Source: Aphelocoma coerulescens
Lineage: Eukaryota; Chordata; Aves; Passeriformes; Corvidae
Length of the DNA: 64,000 nt
Assembly: GCF_041296385.1 (NCBI RefSeq)
Contig: NC_091015.1
Coordinates: 89,946,004-90,010,003, forward strand
Direction of reading: 5' to 3'
Below are positions 24,401 to 37,810 of this stretch, in pieces; positions within the stretch are counted from its first letter, which is position 1, and each line of letters begins with the position of its first letter. Position numbers and translations under genes: made by a program. The notes beneath the pieces were generated by a model. That model worked only from the letters and a program-made list of their open reading frames with translations, was not told where the DNA came from and did no database searches.

Positions 24401-27100
24401 CAAGGTATCTGCACTACTGCTGTTGATGGCAGACCTTCATTAGTTTTGGACACACCACATCCTGGTACTTTTAAAGATAAATCCATTTAATATCAGAAGC
24501 TCCACCTAAAACTGAATTGAGGAACTGGAAAGTTCCAACAGAAACCAAATTCTGAGCAGGAGCAGCAGAACAGACAAAGCTATCATTCATTTTGTTTGCA
24601 TTAATGGGATGGGATTAAACATGCTATTTTTGCCATGACAATACAAAAAAAACCCACTGGCTGTTCAAACAATGCACCACAAAGCACACTTTGTATCCTT
24701 CCATTTTATCATACAAATCAAAGCAGACCAGGCACTTACTAACAAGAATTCCAAATTTAAGTAAGCAATAAAATTCATGCTTCCTTACTCATCACAGGCC
24801 CTTGAAAGGACTACTGCATTTTGTTTCATACAACCATATTTTCTTAAGCCAAGAGAAGCACCAGAGCAGTATCTTACTGTGCATATCAGGAATCATCTGA
24901 ACAAGGGTTGTAAGGATAACCTGGCTGGAAAACTAGTGGTCTCATCAAGATATCCACAGTTGCTTAACAGCAGATATTCATAACAATCACAGATTTATTT
25001 GAGTAACTCCTTCACTTGTTAACAAAGAAATAGATCCTATAGATCACAATACCTAAAAATTCGCTTTTAATTTCTCTTTGAAGAGACTATATGAAGTACA
25101 TTCTGCATTAGAGAAAGACAGAGATGATGAAAAGTTAGGCAAGGGGCTGTGACCACTGGAGGTGAAGCAAGAGAACAAAAGAAGTGAAAAAAGAGTAAGG
25201 AGGTAAAGATAAACAGAAAACAGGTATTGGAAGAGCAGTTTGTAGAAAAAAACCCAAACATACGTATGCAATTAGAACAGCTTAAAAAAAAAGGTAAAAT
25301 AAATACTTTGAACCTAAATAATGCAAAACCAGTCTAATATTTTATATGGGGTTTTATCCTCCTTTCATGGGTTACTCAAGAGCTGTGAGTAGGTAAAGGA
25401 ACTTGTAGTTGAACCCACAGTAGGAAATGTTCTTCTGACATTTTTGGTATCTCTATTTCTTATTCTCTAATACAGGCAGGCTCAGTTGACTTGCCTGAAG
25501 TACAATTGTCCTGTAAAATATTTTGATAAGGACAAAAACCTATAAAAGAAGAATTTTGCTTCCTGCTTAGTTTCCAAGTTACAGAATAGGCTCTTCTTAT
25601 GTTCTTCAACTCTTCTTTATGTAGAAATTGTAAAACCTTGATAAATTATCGGAAACCTTATCAGACATGCAGATGTTTCAAATATGCCCAGGTGGGAGAC
25701 AAGGTACACAAAACTTAATATGCTGCCTAATTTTGCTTGAAAAGTCTGATTCAGAAAGTGGAGAAGCCTTTAAACATTTTGAAGATGTTGACAACTAGGA
25801 CCTACATCATCGGGTGTTTCAGCTACAGCAAAGTTTGATACAGTGAGACATACAGCTACTCCCTGTCCTAGATTTAGATCCCCACTGGTACATTCCATGC
25901 TTTATCCTCTGTTGGGCTGCCTATTGAGAATTCCAATTTTCAAGTCTGTATGAAATCATAAGTAAAAGTTCTGCTATATTTAGTATGCATACTTAAGAAG
26001 GTAAACACTAAAATCAGTACATTAGAGCTTGTATCAGTTTCTGTTCCAACTGTGCCCTCTGTTATACTGTTTCATTAAAACACTGAATGTTGAGCAATGT
26101 TACAGGATAAACAAAATACTTAAGAAAATAAATATTCATTAAGAGAACATGCACTGTTGTATCTAAGATCATAATAACGTTTTATAATTTCTTCTACTTA
26201 CTAAAAATAGCTCCCTTGAAAGATCAAAGCAACATTAATAAATGTTTATTAATTTAAATTGAAAATACAAGATAAAACTAAAAATCCTAGATGAGTTATT
26301 AGCAGTGTAAATAAAGACAACCCTTTTTGATCTAAAAATGTTTCTTTCTCAAAAATGGAAAGCACTCAGTTGTTCCCAAGCCTTACCATATCATGAACTT
26401 TATGTTCCAGCCACAAGAGAAAAACAAAGATCAGTAATGCAAAGAGTAACAGAAGCTTTCTTCAGGACAAACATTGTCAAAACTGCAGCTCTAAAATCAG
26501 ACATGTTCTTGGTTAGTGTTATCAGTTTGAATCTTACACTAAAATGAGATTTTTTAAAAAAGCTAAATTTAGGCTTGGAATGACTATTGAGCAGAAGAGA
26601 AATTACAAGAATAGCAGTTCAGACCTCTTACAGCCAAAGCAGAGCCCTACTTCTAATACCAATTGCTAATGAATGTTGACAGCCAGCATGCAGGCATGCC
26701 AAGGTAAAGCTGTGGAAATGTTTTGAACACTGCTTGTCTGCTAAAACACAAGTGTGTGTTTTAATTAATGCAGCATTCAGTTCACTATTATCAGAAACAT
26801 CTGTCCTAGGATCTGTTGGTAATTAATGGAAATTCAGACCCTGCCAGAAGTCACACAATTTGTTCATGCTTTATTATCACAACAAAATAAAACTTCAGTT
26901 CAATTTTGTTCCAAGTTTAATACAGTCGTTTTAGAGACAAATGTAAACAACATTAAAATTGCTTAAAAAACTATATTCTACTTTCTCTTTGAAACAACAT
27001 GTGCCTACATTTCTGCAGTAAATAGGCATATGGAAAAATACTTTTATTTGGCAAAGCATTTGAAAAGTTGATCTTAATTTGCTTTTTCTTATGTCTTTCT
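18406..27100. other. Long AT-rich unique region, no gene recognised
   Basis: About 8.7 kb with no recognisable gene, retroelement or RNA. Only short frames and A-rich tracts are seen (for example 22979-23015, runs of A with CCCCAACC). Conserved non-coding elements could be present but cannot be seen without alignment. Confidence 0.45.
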
Positions 27101-27118
27101 ACACACACACACACACAC

Positions 27119-27183
<65 letters not shown>
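27101..27183. repeat. Compound microsatellite (AC)9 (GTATAT)~11
   Basis: (AC)9 at 27101-27118 runs directly into about 11 copies of GTATAT at 27119-27183. The hexamer array is perfect apart from its last unit. Minus-strand frames with Tyr-Thr or Tyr-Ile repeats across it (26971-27210, 27089-27286) are translations of the microsatellite. Likely length-polymorphic. Confidence 0.95.
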
Positions 27184-27184
<1 letters not shown>

Positions 27185-29432
27185 ATGATACTGCATTGCA
27201 TTACATCCACTGACTGTTTTCCACAGGATGGTCACCAGACCAGCCATGGGTGAACACAACTCCTCTACAGAGCAGTTATTCAACATTTTGCCTTTTTCTT
27301 GCTACTCAGTGTACTGCCTTGGGCATATTTACTGCAGGGTATGATTACTTAATTTGTTTTCAATAACAGGATAGAATACTATTACTAGAACAACAAAAAT
27401 AGAACTGAAACTAATACAATTACTAGAACATAAGTGGCTCATGAAAACTAATTTGTATCCATACCCTACACAGTGGAATTATCCCCACCTTCCAAAGGTA
27501 AAGACAAGGTACAACCATATCAGCACTGTAAACACCCGTCAACCCTCAGGGCTCATATCCTCACTGTTGTTCTTCACACAGTGTAGTAATTCAAAGTCTA
27601 GTGAACTACGTTGTGGATATGTGAAACATTATCACTTAAGTTTCTACTCTTGAGTCAGATGCCATGTTCATAGTACTCTTAAAGGTTTTATATCTAGCCA
27701 AGTTGGGATTTTTTTACCCTCCCTAGATGACCAACAAAATACTCAACATGAAGGTAGCCTGCTCTTATATATCAAATAATTTCTTCAAAGTAAGAAGCTG
27801 CCAAACTTTAAGAAAAGAGAGGATATAATCTTCTCTGTTCTTTGACATTGTTTAGTCTTCATTGAAGAAGTTTTAGCTCATTTCCCCACCCCCAGGTCTG
27901 CTTGAGACAGATATTCAAAATGGAAAATTGCAGTTCAAACTGTTAAAGCTTAGCAAAAATAGCACATAAAACTCAGAGAAAAAACTTACAATGGGAAATA
28001 CTGAGCATTATGGATTATGTTATCACCTAGGCTAATGACATGTCTATAACATTACCTTTCAAACACTCAGAGTTACACATGTAAATGATTTAAAACCTTG
28101 CCAATGGATTACAAGTCTTTTTCATGGTTTTGATGAGAAGAGTACACAGCTGCCAGAAGGCTGGAAAGTAACCTGAAAAAAAGGAGTTTGCTGCCAAATT
28201 GTTTCAGCACTACTGATGAGATCCAGTTTTGGGGATGGGTTGGGGATTCTCACCATCTCTGTCTTAGGCCTTTTGAGTGCAACACCTCAATCTTTTCAAA
28301 ACACTGCAGATTTGTGGCATCTTTGTCCCTCACCATACAACAAATTTCTGGCTAAATGCAGTAAGTGCAAACTCCAAATGTACCAGCTTATAGAAGAGCC
28401 AATTCTGATGGGAATGATACACACTCATATGAAACAGAAAACTATGTAATTTAAACCACATTTTTAACCGTTAAGCCTTTCTTCACCAAAATATTCCTCA
28501 TTCTCCATGTGTGTATGTGCATATAAAAAAACCCAGTTGTTGGCCCAGTTCTTGAAGCTGAGTTCCCCAAATGCATCTCTGAATGTGTGGGTGGGCATTG
28601 CAGACCAGGAGGAAACTTTGCAGTGAAAGGTAAAAGAACCAATTCCAGGACAATTTACAATTACTCTACGTATTGCCCAGTGTTAACCTGTAACCAAGGG
28701 CTGATGCTACACATCCACGTGAAAGAGAGTAAGTTTTCAACATTTTATAGCAGCAGTAAATTAATGATTAGTAAAGCCATCTTTGTGAGATATGCATAAA
28801 ATAGCAGGTGCTTTCCAGACAAAGAGAAGTTGTCCCAGTTTTGTGAGTTTCCAGCTGAGAGATCTTTGCTTTAGTCTTTCATGGTATGATTGGGAATGTA
28901 CAGAGAACATCTCCAAAAGAATAATACACATTTCTGTGAAAGAGAAAAACAGATTTTCTGGATATGAGGCAAGGTATATGCTAGAATAATGTGCCAGTAC
29001 AGTCAGTTCTAAGATCTAATAAAATAGAGGAAGGGACTCATTGTGCCTCTGAAGCAACTGATTCCCAGAGCAGAAAAACACTCATGCCTCACATGCCTTG
29101 GAAAGAAATTCACAGGAAAAAAGAACGTGGCAAGGGAAGTCAAGGGATTGCTCAGCCTGCTTCACGTTTTTGACTGCTTTACATGCAAAATCTCTTGGAA
29201 CCCCAAGTCATGTGCTCACATATGCCACACGTTCACACATCCAAAACCATCTCCGTTCCAAAGACCTGCAACAACAGGTTAAAGCCCTTCCTTGCAATAT
29301 GGTCCCAAAGGCAGACACCTCCTACAAAAATGAAGAGGGGAATAAGGCACCTGTCGGAACAGCGATGCCAGGTGGCAGGTGCTGCGACCTTCCAAAAGTG
29401 TCCCCCAAGGGAAGCCGCTCAGGGAAGCCACT

Positions 29433-29433
<1 letters not shown>
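27184..29433. other. Unique AT-rich DNA, no gene recognised
   Basis: No gene or repeat recognised. GC rises after about 29030 towards the next feature. Frames at 28216-29282 have no splice or domain support. Confidence 0.45.

Positions 29434-29463
<30 letters not shown>
29434..29463. repeat. (CA)15 microsatellite
   Basis: Uninterrupted dinucleotide run of about 15 units. The surrounding overlapping frames on both strands (29098-29714) read it as Thr-His, His-Thr or Val-Cys repeats. Confidence 0.95.
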
Positions 29464-29467
<4 letters not shown>

Positions 29468-29499
29468 CCACATACACCGAAAAGCTATCACGAACAAGC

Positions 29500-30180
29500 C
29501 GATGGCCAAGAGAGCAGGAAGGGTCCTCGTATGGGGCTGCACAAGAGGTGTTTATCCCACACATGCAAAAGGGTCCAGGCACAAAGACCAGATATCAGGG
29601 AAGGGTCCAGGGTTACATATGGGGGCAGGGAGAGCATCCAGAACCAATGATCTGAGGGTGCAGGGGCGGTACAGAGGCAGGGCCAGGGCAAAGGAACCAA
29701 TAGAGAAGCTCTGAGGGAGCAGCAAAGGGACAGGGGCCAATGGGGGAATGGGACAGGGAGAAGTTTCTAGATCGGGGACATAAAGGGTAAAAAAGGGGCA
29801 AGGAGGCCAACGGGCCAATCACGGAAATAGAACTGTGGTATATCAACATAATCAAGCAAAGTATCCTGGGAGAGGCTATTTTGGTCTCCATGAGTAAGAG
29901 GTAATAGGCTCAGAGCCTTTCCTCCAAGGGACCTTCAAGGTCGCTGAATTGGCAGGCCTGTTGGCCTCCACAGGCACCCACCATCAGATGGAGGACTTGA
30001 GCTCTGTGCACTCAAAATAGGCAACTTCAACACCTGTTTCCACAAAAAAAGAGGTTCAGACCACCGGGTCATAGATAAAACTTCATATATCCTCTTGTGA
30101 CTGTGCCACCATACATTAGAAAATCGGGACACAGAATCGGTGTGCCTGGAAGAGAGACAGAGCCTGAACATGAAAGCACA
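29500..30180 (+). mobile_element. Possible LTR with four CCAAT boxes
   Basis: G-rich segment with CCAAT at 29644, 29697, 29737 and 29815, a GC box (GGGGCGG near 29663) and TATA-like ACATAAAGGG near 29778. It continues into CACCTGTTTCC, GTTCAGACCACCGGGTC, CTGTGACTGTGCCACC and GGGACACAGAATCGG (about 30030-30145). This layout resembles U3 to R/U5 or leader of passerine class II-like ERV LTRs as I recall them. No clear TG...CA ends or duplication were found, so boundaries are approximate. The alternative is a host promoter. The 185-codon frame at 29098-29655 crosses the CA repeat and is not a protein. Confidence 0.4.
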
Positions 30181-33100
30181 ATGTTGGAATTAGGTTGAGG
30201 ACACAGTCAGGAGGAGGCATTATTCAGGCATCTCTGTAGAGAGTGAACAACCCCACTGTCTTATGCTTACTCAAGAGAGTCTGCACCCTGTCCACAAATG
30301 ATCTTACTTTGGGATGTAAGTGTTTTTAAAGGTTAACACAAAATCCTGGGATACAAGTTTTGGTGCAGGCATCCCATTGTGTTAAGTAAGGAATTCAACA
30401 CCATCTATCTGCCAAGAACTGCAGGCTCATCACAATGGCCTTTTGCCAAGGTTGGGTAGTCATGGAATCACAAAAGAGCTTTAACAGGAATGAAATAATC
30501 ACGGTAAAAAAGAAGACAGACGGAAACTTATCAATCTGATCTTTAAAATGTTGGGGTAATATCCTCTCAAAACACAGATGCAACTGGGTATGCAGCTCCC
30601 AGTCTGTTTTCTTTTTGGAGGTAGCTGGGTTTACTGAGACCTGCTGCAGCCTTGAAAGACTCTTCTCACCCTGTCTGTGAAGCTGCTTTATGCAGCTACT
30701 GAAATAATCAGGGTACAGTTCATCAAGCAAGTTTAGACTGTTTTTGAAAGCATACTAGTATTTCAGGGATGGAGCACAAAGCAATGAAATGGAACTTTAT
30801 GATGAAGAAAACCAATTTGCAACTTTAACTCTACACTGACTACTAATGTTCATAATGTACTCCATACCCATAATATACTAATATCCGGCTATGTGCTCTA
30901 AAATCATTTAAAAACATTGCAATGCATTAAATCTTATATTTGAGGGGTGGCAAGCCACTACATATAAGATGCCATGTGCCAAATTCTGTCAAAGGAAATA
31001 AAGTCCATTATTTCACATTTTTGCTAGAGAAAAGAGTGTTTTGGGTATAGTAGAAGGCAACAGAACCCCCTTCTGAGGCAAGCAGAAGTATGAAACCCTA
31101 ACTTTAGACTTCACTGCCAATGAGTTATCTTTCCAGTTATCTTCAGCAGAATGGTAGTGGATATAGATATGTCACCAGTACCAGATTTGAGTGAACCCGT
31201 CTTAGCCTGTTGGCATGCCTTAAGTAGCTATTAGCAAACTTCTAAAAGTATTAATAATGCCTCTGCCAACAGTCATTAAATCAAAACTAGGGCCTTCCTC
31301 ATGAACTGATCCCCAGTAACAGCCAAGTAGGGAGCTTTTCATTATGTGTCACACTGAGGGTATCTAATGCAAAAACAGGGAATTGTGGACCTGAATCCCT
31401 TATAATGGTTCAACTGAGCTTTTTTATGGACTAGGGGATGATCGAAATCCATATGCTTAAACAAAAAAATCCCTTCCATTCTTTTTTACAATCAGGTTGA
31501 ATTTTACAGCCTTATTTAGATTTATGAATAGTCATTTCTATATTTATAACTATTGTAAAAACTGAACAGCTTATTCTTTTTGCAAACCTAACCTCTAATT
31601 TAAGCCAGGAAAATAAAACTAAAAGCTTTCTTAAAAAGGAACATTGTTCTTACAATGACAGAAAAGAGAGAAAAATAAAAATGAAATGGGCTTTCCTAAT
31701 CAAGGGGAAGTAGTGTCATGAAAAGAGAAAGCATGGTTCATAGTCAAGTTTGCCGCCTGACCTTTTGTGAGGCTTCTAAGCCCTCAGGTCCAACCTTCTA
31801 CTTAGCTCACTCTAAGGGTCATAACCACAGGACAGAAGTAAATGTGCTGACCTCCTTCCCTCTGTGCCTTTGTGGGAAAGATAATTTATCACTAGTAACT
31901 ATGACAAATTCAAGAACTTACAGCCCTGGTAAACAGTCTATTTGTAGTTAACTTGCAAGACTTGGGAAAAGGGCAAAGTGGATACTCTTGGTAATGCAAG
32001 TGGTAGACTGAACAGAAGGCTTGGTTGAAAGATAACAAACTGCTTAGTATATGTAGTTTATTTAGTACAGCACATACCCCATGTCCAAGACAAAAATAAT
32101 TCTCTTCCTTTCCCACCAGCTACTACAGCAAGACCATTGCAATAAACGCTTCCTATATTTAATTGACAAAAGCTACACCTACTATGCTGTCTAGTATTCC
32201 AAAAGTTACGAAGAAAATAGGAGTACTCAGAATATATACTCAGAATCCTTTGACAGTCATAAGAAAACCCAGTGGAGGAGTCTGGTACAGACAGCAATTA
32301 TTTGCAGTAGGGTAGGGATAAAAGTTCCCTGAAAAGGCACTGCAGAAGCTTTCTCAGTAAAACTCAGCTACTAAAACATAATATATGCTATGCAAACTGA
32401 AACTACAATGTTAAATCTCCAAATTTTAGGGAAGGAGTTCATAAACTTTTCTAAAGCCCTGAAATTCAAAACTTAATTTGAAAGGCTTCCAAGACCTCTG
32501 TCCTTTCAGGCTCTCTCTACTAAAACCATACATTGTATATTCTAAACACTGCTGTTGCATTGCAATGAAGCTACTGCACACTAGTGGCCCGAAGGGACAT
32601 TGCCACATTTCAGTCGTTCCACTTCTCTCAGGAGAGATGGGGCTCACCTCCATTATGGTCATACCACTCCCTAGATCCAGAGCTAAAAGTAACTGGACTC
32701 TTCTGACAGTATCTGGAAGTCTTATGGTGAGGATACTGCCAGGACAAAGGAGAAGAGGCTGAAATTCAAAACTGAAGGTAAAATGTTCAGGCAGGGCATG
32801 GGACTAAGCAAAAAGTAAATATTTAGGAAACAAAAGCAAACAGAAAAAACAAATCCCAGTCAAAACGGTGGGTACATGCAAAAAAGGGAAGAAAAGGGAA
32901 GAGCAAGGAAGAAATTGAAATGCTGGAGTATTTGAGCCACTGGTGACAGTTTCAGTGGGAGACAGCAAAGAGGCATCATCCCTTTCTCCTAAAATTCAGA
33001 TTCTACTTACAGGCCCCCATGTGTGCACTGAAGAAAATGGTTAAGAAATGCAAAGAAGGTTGCAGTGTACGTGGCACTCCCAAGAACTTTTTAAAAACCG

Positions 33101-36100
33101 AACCTAACCAAATTCGAACCTAACCAAATCAGTCTACACCTTTCAAAGAGTCAGAAGTCACTCAAGTGTTTTGTTTAAAATGGTACTGGTTTTCTTAACA
33201 GCAACAGAGAAGTATTTACAAGATGAAGTAACTGCAGAGGCCTTGTAACAACGCTATGCAAGACAACTCACCAGGGTGTTTCCATCTCCCCTACAGTTCA
33301 TGTCAGAACCCTGCAATATCTCCAGCTGCACACTGTAATAGTGATGAATGAGTTATGCAGCTGATACAGAAAATCAGAGTGCAGTTTGCCCTTCTTCATC
33401 ATTCCTCAGATATTTAGCATAGCTTTCACCTCCTTCACTTACAATTCACAGAAAGGCAGATGGATGCATGCTTTTCCATGCTTTGCTGGAAAAAAAGGAC
33501 TGCTAGCTGTTTGCCTTTATTTAATAGTTGTTTCAAGAGCTTTTCAATGAAGAGAGAAAAAAAACTACAAAAAGGAAAAGGAAACAGTCTCCTCAAAAGG
33601 CAAACCGCTGCAATATTTCCAAGCCAGAAGGCACAATCTGATCAGGCCACTTAAATGATGGCATGGATTTCACTCTTACCTATGGATTATTTGACATGTA
33701 GGTCAGTCTTCTAGTAATGAGGTGACTGGTAATAGTATTTATGTATCAAAAGTTTGGACACTAACCTCCCCACACTAGTAGGTTTTCTTGTGCTTTTGCT
33801 GTGTTAGGAAGATCACTTCATTGCTTCTTTTGGCATTACTAAATGTGGTTTTGGAATGAGGAATGCAAAATGGACATTTTTTTTTAATCAGAAACATGCT
33901 GCAATAACTACATTCGTTTTTGGTATTTTTAAGCAGTCTGCTTAGTGACAAAGCAATGCCCATCAGGTGTCCATCTGCCTTGGAGCTCAGTGGAGCTCTG
34001 GTGTGAGTGTTGTTGTCCCATGCTGCAGAAAGCAATGTCCAGCAGGAGCAGAAAGGCCAGAGGCTTCACATCCTTAGTAAACCAAGTCCCCAGGGGATTG
34101 AGACCTATTCTTCTTCTTAAAGGATGAATGTACATATAAATCCCAGTATTTCCATAAAACATTTATAGTTTGAGAACAACAGAGCAAACATAGGGCAATT
34201 GCAGGGATTTGGTTGCATTTGCCTTCTGTAGAAATGTGAAATCACAGTAATTTTTCTTTTACAAGAGCTTTTGTAACATGCACATGTGCTTTACTGAATT
34301 AGCAGTGGTCCTGTCTGGAAAACATATGTAATTAAACTGATGTAGGAAAAGAAGAAAGACAGTCCATTGTCTATTGTTCCTAAAAAAATAAATATTCATG
34401 TATCCAAAAAATAAAAGCCAATTGATGCAGCTCTTATTAAACCATAGGGACAGGATAAAAGGGAGCATCCTCCCATGTTGTGCTGCCAGAGCAGGCCAGG
34501 GGGCATTGTGAAAACATCAGAGAGGAAGTCCTTGAGGAGCTAGTGGAATTACTTGTTGGGGGCTGAGGGAGGAAGACTGGAGGGGGCTGCTGGAGGTTCT
34601 CCACTGCAAAGTCAGTTCCTGGAGGGGCCATTTCAAAGCCCATCTGATGGATGGAAATCCTGCTTCAGCCTTAAGGAATGGATGCAAACCCCTCAGGAGA
34701 TGAGAACCACCACCCACCCCTGCAATGTGCCTGGGGTTAATGAGGCCTTTTCAGGTGGTTAGCAATGGCAAGACCAAGGGCATGCCTTCTTAAATACTCC
34801 TTCTTGAGGAGCACTACAGAGCTTGTTGTCCTCATCCCCCGTGGAGCTACAGGCAGCAGCCATAAGAAATGGGGTCTAGAAATGTTGTCCAGGGGTCTCA
34901 GCACATTGTAGCACCCACTGGTTTCCCGCTATGGTTGGAAAGGATTCTTGCCCCCAAGGTTGATCAGGTGCCACATGGTGGACCAGCAAATGTCTCCAGG
35001 GTGGTTTTGCCTTCCTCTGCTGCATGGAGTACAGCCCCTTGCCAGGGCTCCTTTGGACCATTCTGTAATAAGTTCACATTATCTAGGAATTAATCAAAAA
35101 ATAATTTATCAGCATACCTGTTCATCTGTTTTCTCCAAAATATACAGCCCACCTTATTTCCTTAAGCTTAAAAGAACAAAACATTTAGCATTTAAATGTA
35201 AACAAATCTAAGTGTTCCTACTGAAATGCAATACAAGTTAGCTTTAATTTCTGAAAAAATTGTACAAAGTGATTTGTACAAGAAGAAGAAAGCTACTCAA
35301 ATCTCTAAAGGAAAATCAAACATTTCAGCTGACTGCAGTGAAAATTCAAACTAACTTCCCAAGAAGGCTGTTTTATTTTACTGCACAGGTGCAACAAAAC
35401 CTAGACCATCTGTGTTAAGGATGAACCACAGGATTGAAAGTTGTGCTGGATGAGTTTTAATCACTACAGATGGACAATAAAACAATAGCTACATACAGTG
35501 GATCTACAAAAACATAGAAAAGGGGAATTTATTGAAAAGAAACCCGTTTCCTTTCTTCACATTTTCTTTGTTTAAGTGGAGGCCACTGAACAGCCTTCTC
35601 TGAGCATTATGAGATGTATATTTCTAGTAACTTAAAGCCAGAGTTGGTATCCTTTCTGTGTTGTCAGTCGGCATCCAAGGTACACCAGTCTGTTTTCTCT
35701 GCAGAGATTTTCCTCCCCTGCCTTTTTTGTGTGTACTTCATTGCTCTTCCACCTGCTCTCTACAGCTTTTATCACAACTTATCTGTGATTTCAGGACTTT
35801 GCCACAAGAATGAGGTACCCACCCACTGACAAGTATTGTGGCTTCCCTGAGGATCTTCAAGGAAAGCAAAGAGAACAGCATTTTGCTTTCCTTTCCTCCT
35901 CAGTGGAGCAGGAGCTGCTGGCCCAGCTCTCCTTGTTCTTTTTCACGATGGACAAATCTAGTACTGTGTTCATGCATTTCTAGTTCCTCCTGTTCCTCTT
36001 CAGAGTGCTCAAATGTGCCACCGAGAGCCCTGTCCTTACCACACATTGTCTGTCCCTCCCTTCCACATGGTCCATCTCAGTGAGCAGCTGTAGGCAACAG

Positions 36101-36200
36101 CTGTTTGAGTGCTGCAAACGCAGCTCCCAGCTGGGTGAGATGCACATCCCACGGCCAGACCTTCACCCTGAGCTGCCACAGAAAGAAGCAGGATGAGGAC
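30181..36200. other. Mostly unique DNA, no gene recognised
   Basis: About 6 kb without a recognisable gene. 33099-33130 is a two-copy tandem of a 16-mer (CGAACCTAACCAAATT, then the same ending in C). 34440-35070 is GC-richer, with overlapping frames on both strands; it may be an old repeat but I could not place it. No RNA genes seen. Confidence 0.4.
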
Positions 36201-36204
36201 AGTG

Positions 36205-36305
36205 GTGCTGTTTGTGTTTTTGTGTGTGCTGGGTGTGTGTCTGTGCTGACCTGTGCAGCCAGCCATGTGCATGTGTGTGCCATATGGGTGTTTGTGCGTG
36301 CACAT
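36205..36305. repeat. Degenerate TG-rich simple repeat
   Basis: Interrupted TG/GTGT and TGCATG runs. The 162-codon minus frame (36163-36651) and the plus frames at 36105-36553 read through this repeat and have no gene support. Confidence 0.7.
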
Positions 36306-37073
36306 GTTGGGAACACACGCTCAGCCTCACTACTGACAGGACCTGGGGGCTTGGAGCTGCAGCAGCCTCCGCTCTATCAAGCTGCCACAAAAGGAAACAA
36401 AAGACTTCCCTGGGTTTCTTCCATTTGGGAAGGTGTAAACAACCAATCACAACAGTGCTCTGGAGAGTAGCTCTTGCTGACTTTTCTTGCTGCATTTCAC
36501 AGCGAGGCACTGGGGCCAACACTCTCCTGGGACAGCCCTGGGAGGGGCCTTGATAGGGTGTCACCTTCTCTGGAGAGAAGGCCCCCATTGCCATTGTCCC
36601 TCTGTGCTGCTGTGCGTGTGAGGATGAGTGTTGTATCACAAAACCTAACATTCATATGTGTGAATTCTAGTCCTTGAAGATGTTTTGTCCACCAGCCCAC
36701 CACCTCCAAGTCCTTTAAGTACAAAATTTCCTGGTCTCTCTGATGCTTAGAGGATCATATATGGCAGTCTTCGCATCCTGCATTTCAAAATAATAAATAT
36801 GACCCTTTACTATCCAAGCAAAATTTTCATTGCTTGTTTAGTTACTGTCTGGGTTTTGACTGATGCCAGAACAAGTTTTTAGCTAAAGTGGTGGTCAACC
36901 CAGCCAAAAAATCCTGATGCTGAACAGCAATGTCTGCTCACAGCCTCAGTTCTCTGGGGAAATGCTTGCGAAGAAAAAGAAGTCTGGTACACAGAGCCTT
37001 TAGTTTCTGTGAGCTAACTGTAGGGACCTGGGACATATTTGAAGGGTTTCTTGTTTTGGGAAGTTTTAGCAGA
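36306..37073. other. Unique DNA, no gene recognised
   Basis: No recognisable element between the TG-rich repeat and the tetranucleotide array. Confidence 0.4.
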
Positions 37074-37117
37074 GATGGATGGATGGATGGATGGATGGAT
37101 GGATGGATGGATGGATT
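37074..37117. repeat. (GATG)11 tetranucleotide microsatellite
   Basis: Eleven perfect copies of GATG. It is read as Met-Asp-Gly-Trp or Ser-Ile-His-Pro repeats in frames of both strands, which are therefore not genes. Likely polymorphic. Confidence 0.95.
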
Positions 37118-37810
37118 AGTTCTTGATTGCTCTTTCACAAGAGTATATTTTTTTCTATTGCCAGACAAGAACAGAATTATTTGAACAGAAATTGTTTGAA
37201 AAAGAAACACACCAAGAAATAAAAGACTGCATTTTGTTTAAAGTAATATTTCTTTCAGTTGTTCAGCTTTGTCTGAGTCTTAAATGATGGTAAGAAAAAA
37301 TTAAACAAGAATGTCTGTATTCTCCAATGCATTTTATTCTACTTCATAGATTTTAACTGCTCTGTTCTCTAAAAATAAAAAATAAATCACACACAGCAAG
37401 GAAAACTTCTAAAACTCTAAAATAAAACTTATTTTGAAAGCAAATGTGTAAAAATGCCACAAATTTCTGAAACACTCATTGGTTAGAGTATTCTCCTTGG
37501 CCCAAATTCATGCAGGTTAGGAATCAATCTCAATTTTATATGGTCTCAGAAAATCATTACACTGCTTTTACAGATTTATGTTTCCAGACACCAGCACTTT
37601 ATTACACATCAGGCCCATGTTCTGTATTCCACAGGGGAAAGCAACCCTCATTTTTTTAGTTCAGTCCTAGCATGAGGATGGGTTATACACAGTACACAGG
37701 ACAGGTCATCCGGGGTTCCCAAACCAAAAGTTGGTGTGTTCTGGAATCCGTTCAACCACACCCCTTCACTTCAGGTACACAGTTGAACTAGGCAAGGCCT
37801 TTTAGGCTTG

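Noticed and set aside
29098..29655. 185-codon plus-strand open frame, the longest in the window
   Set aside because: It crosses the CA microsatellite, overlaps five other open frames on both strands, has no domain, and sits in LTR-like GC-rich sequence.
36163..36651. 162-codon minus-strand open frame
   Set aside because: Its C-terminal part is His/Thr-rich translation of the TG-rich simple repeat; overlapping frames on the other strand are equally open.
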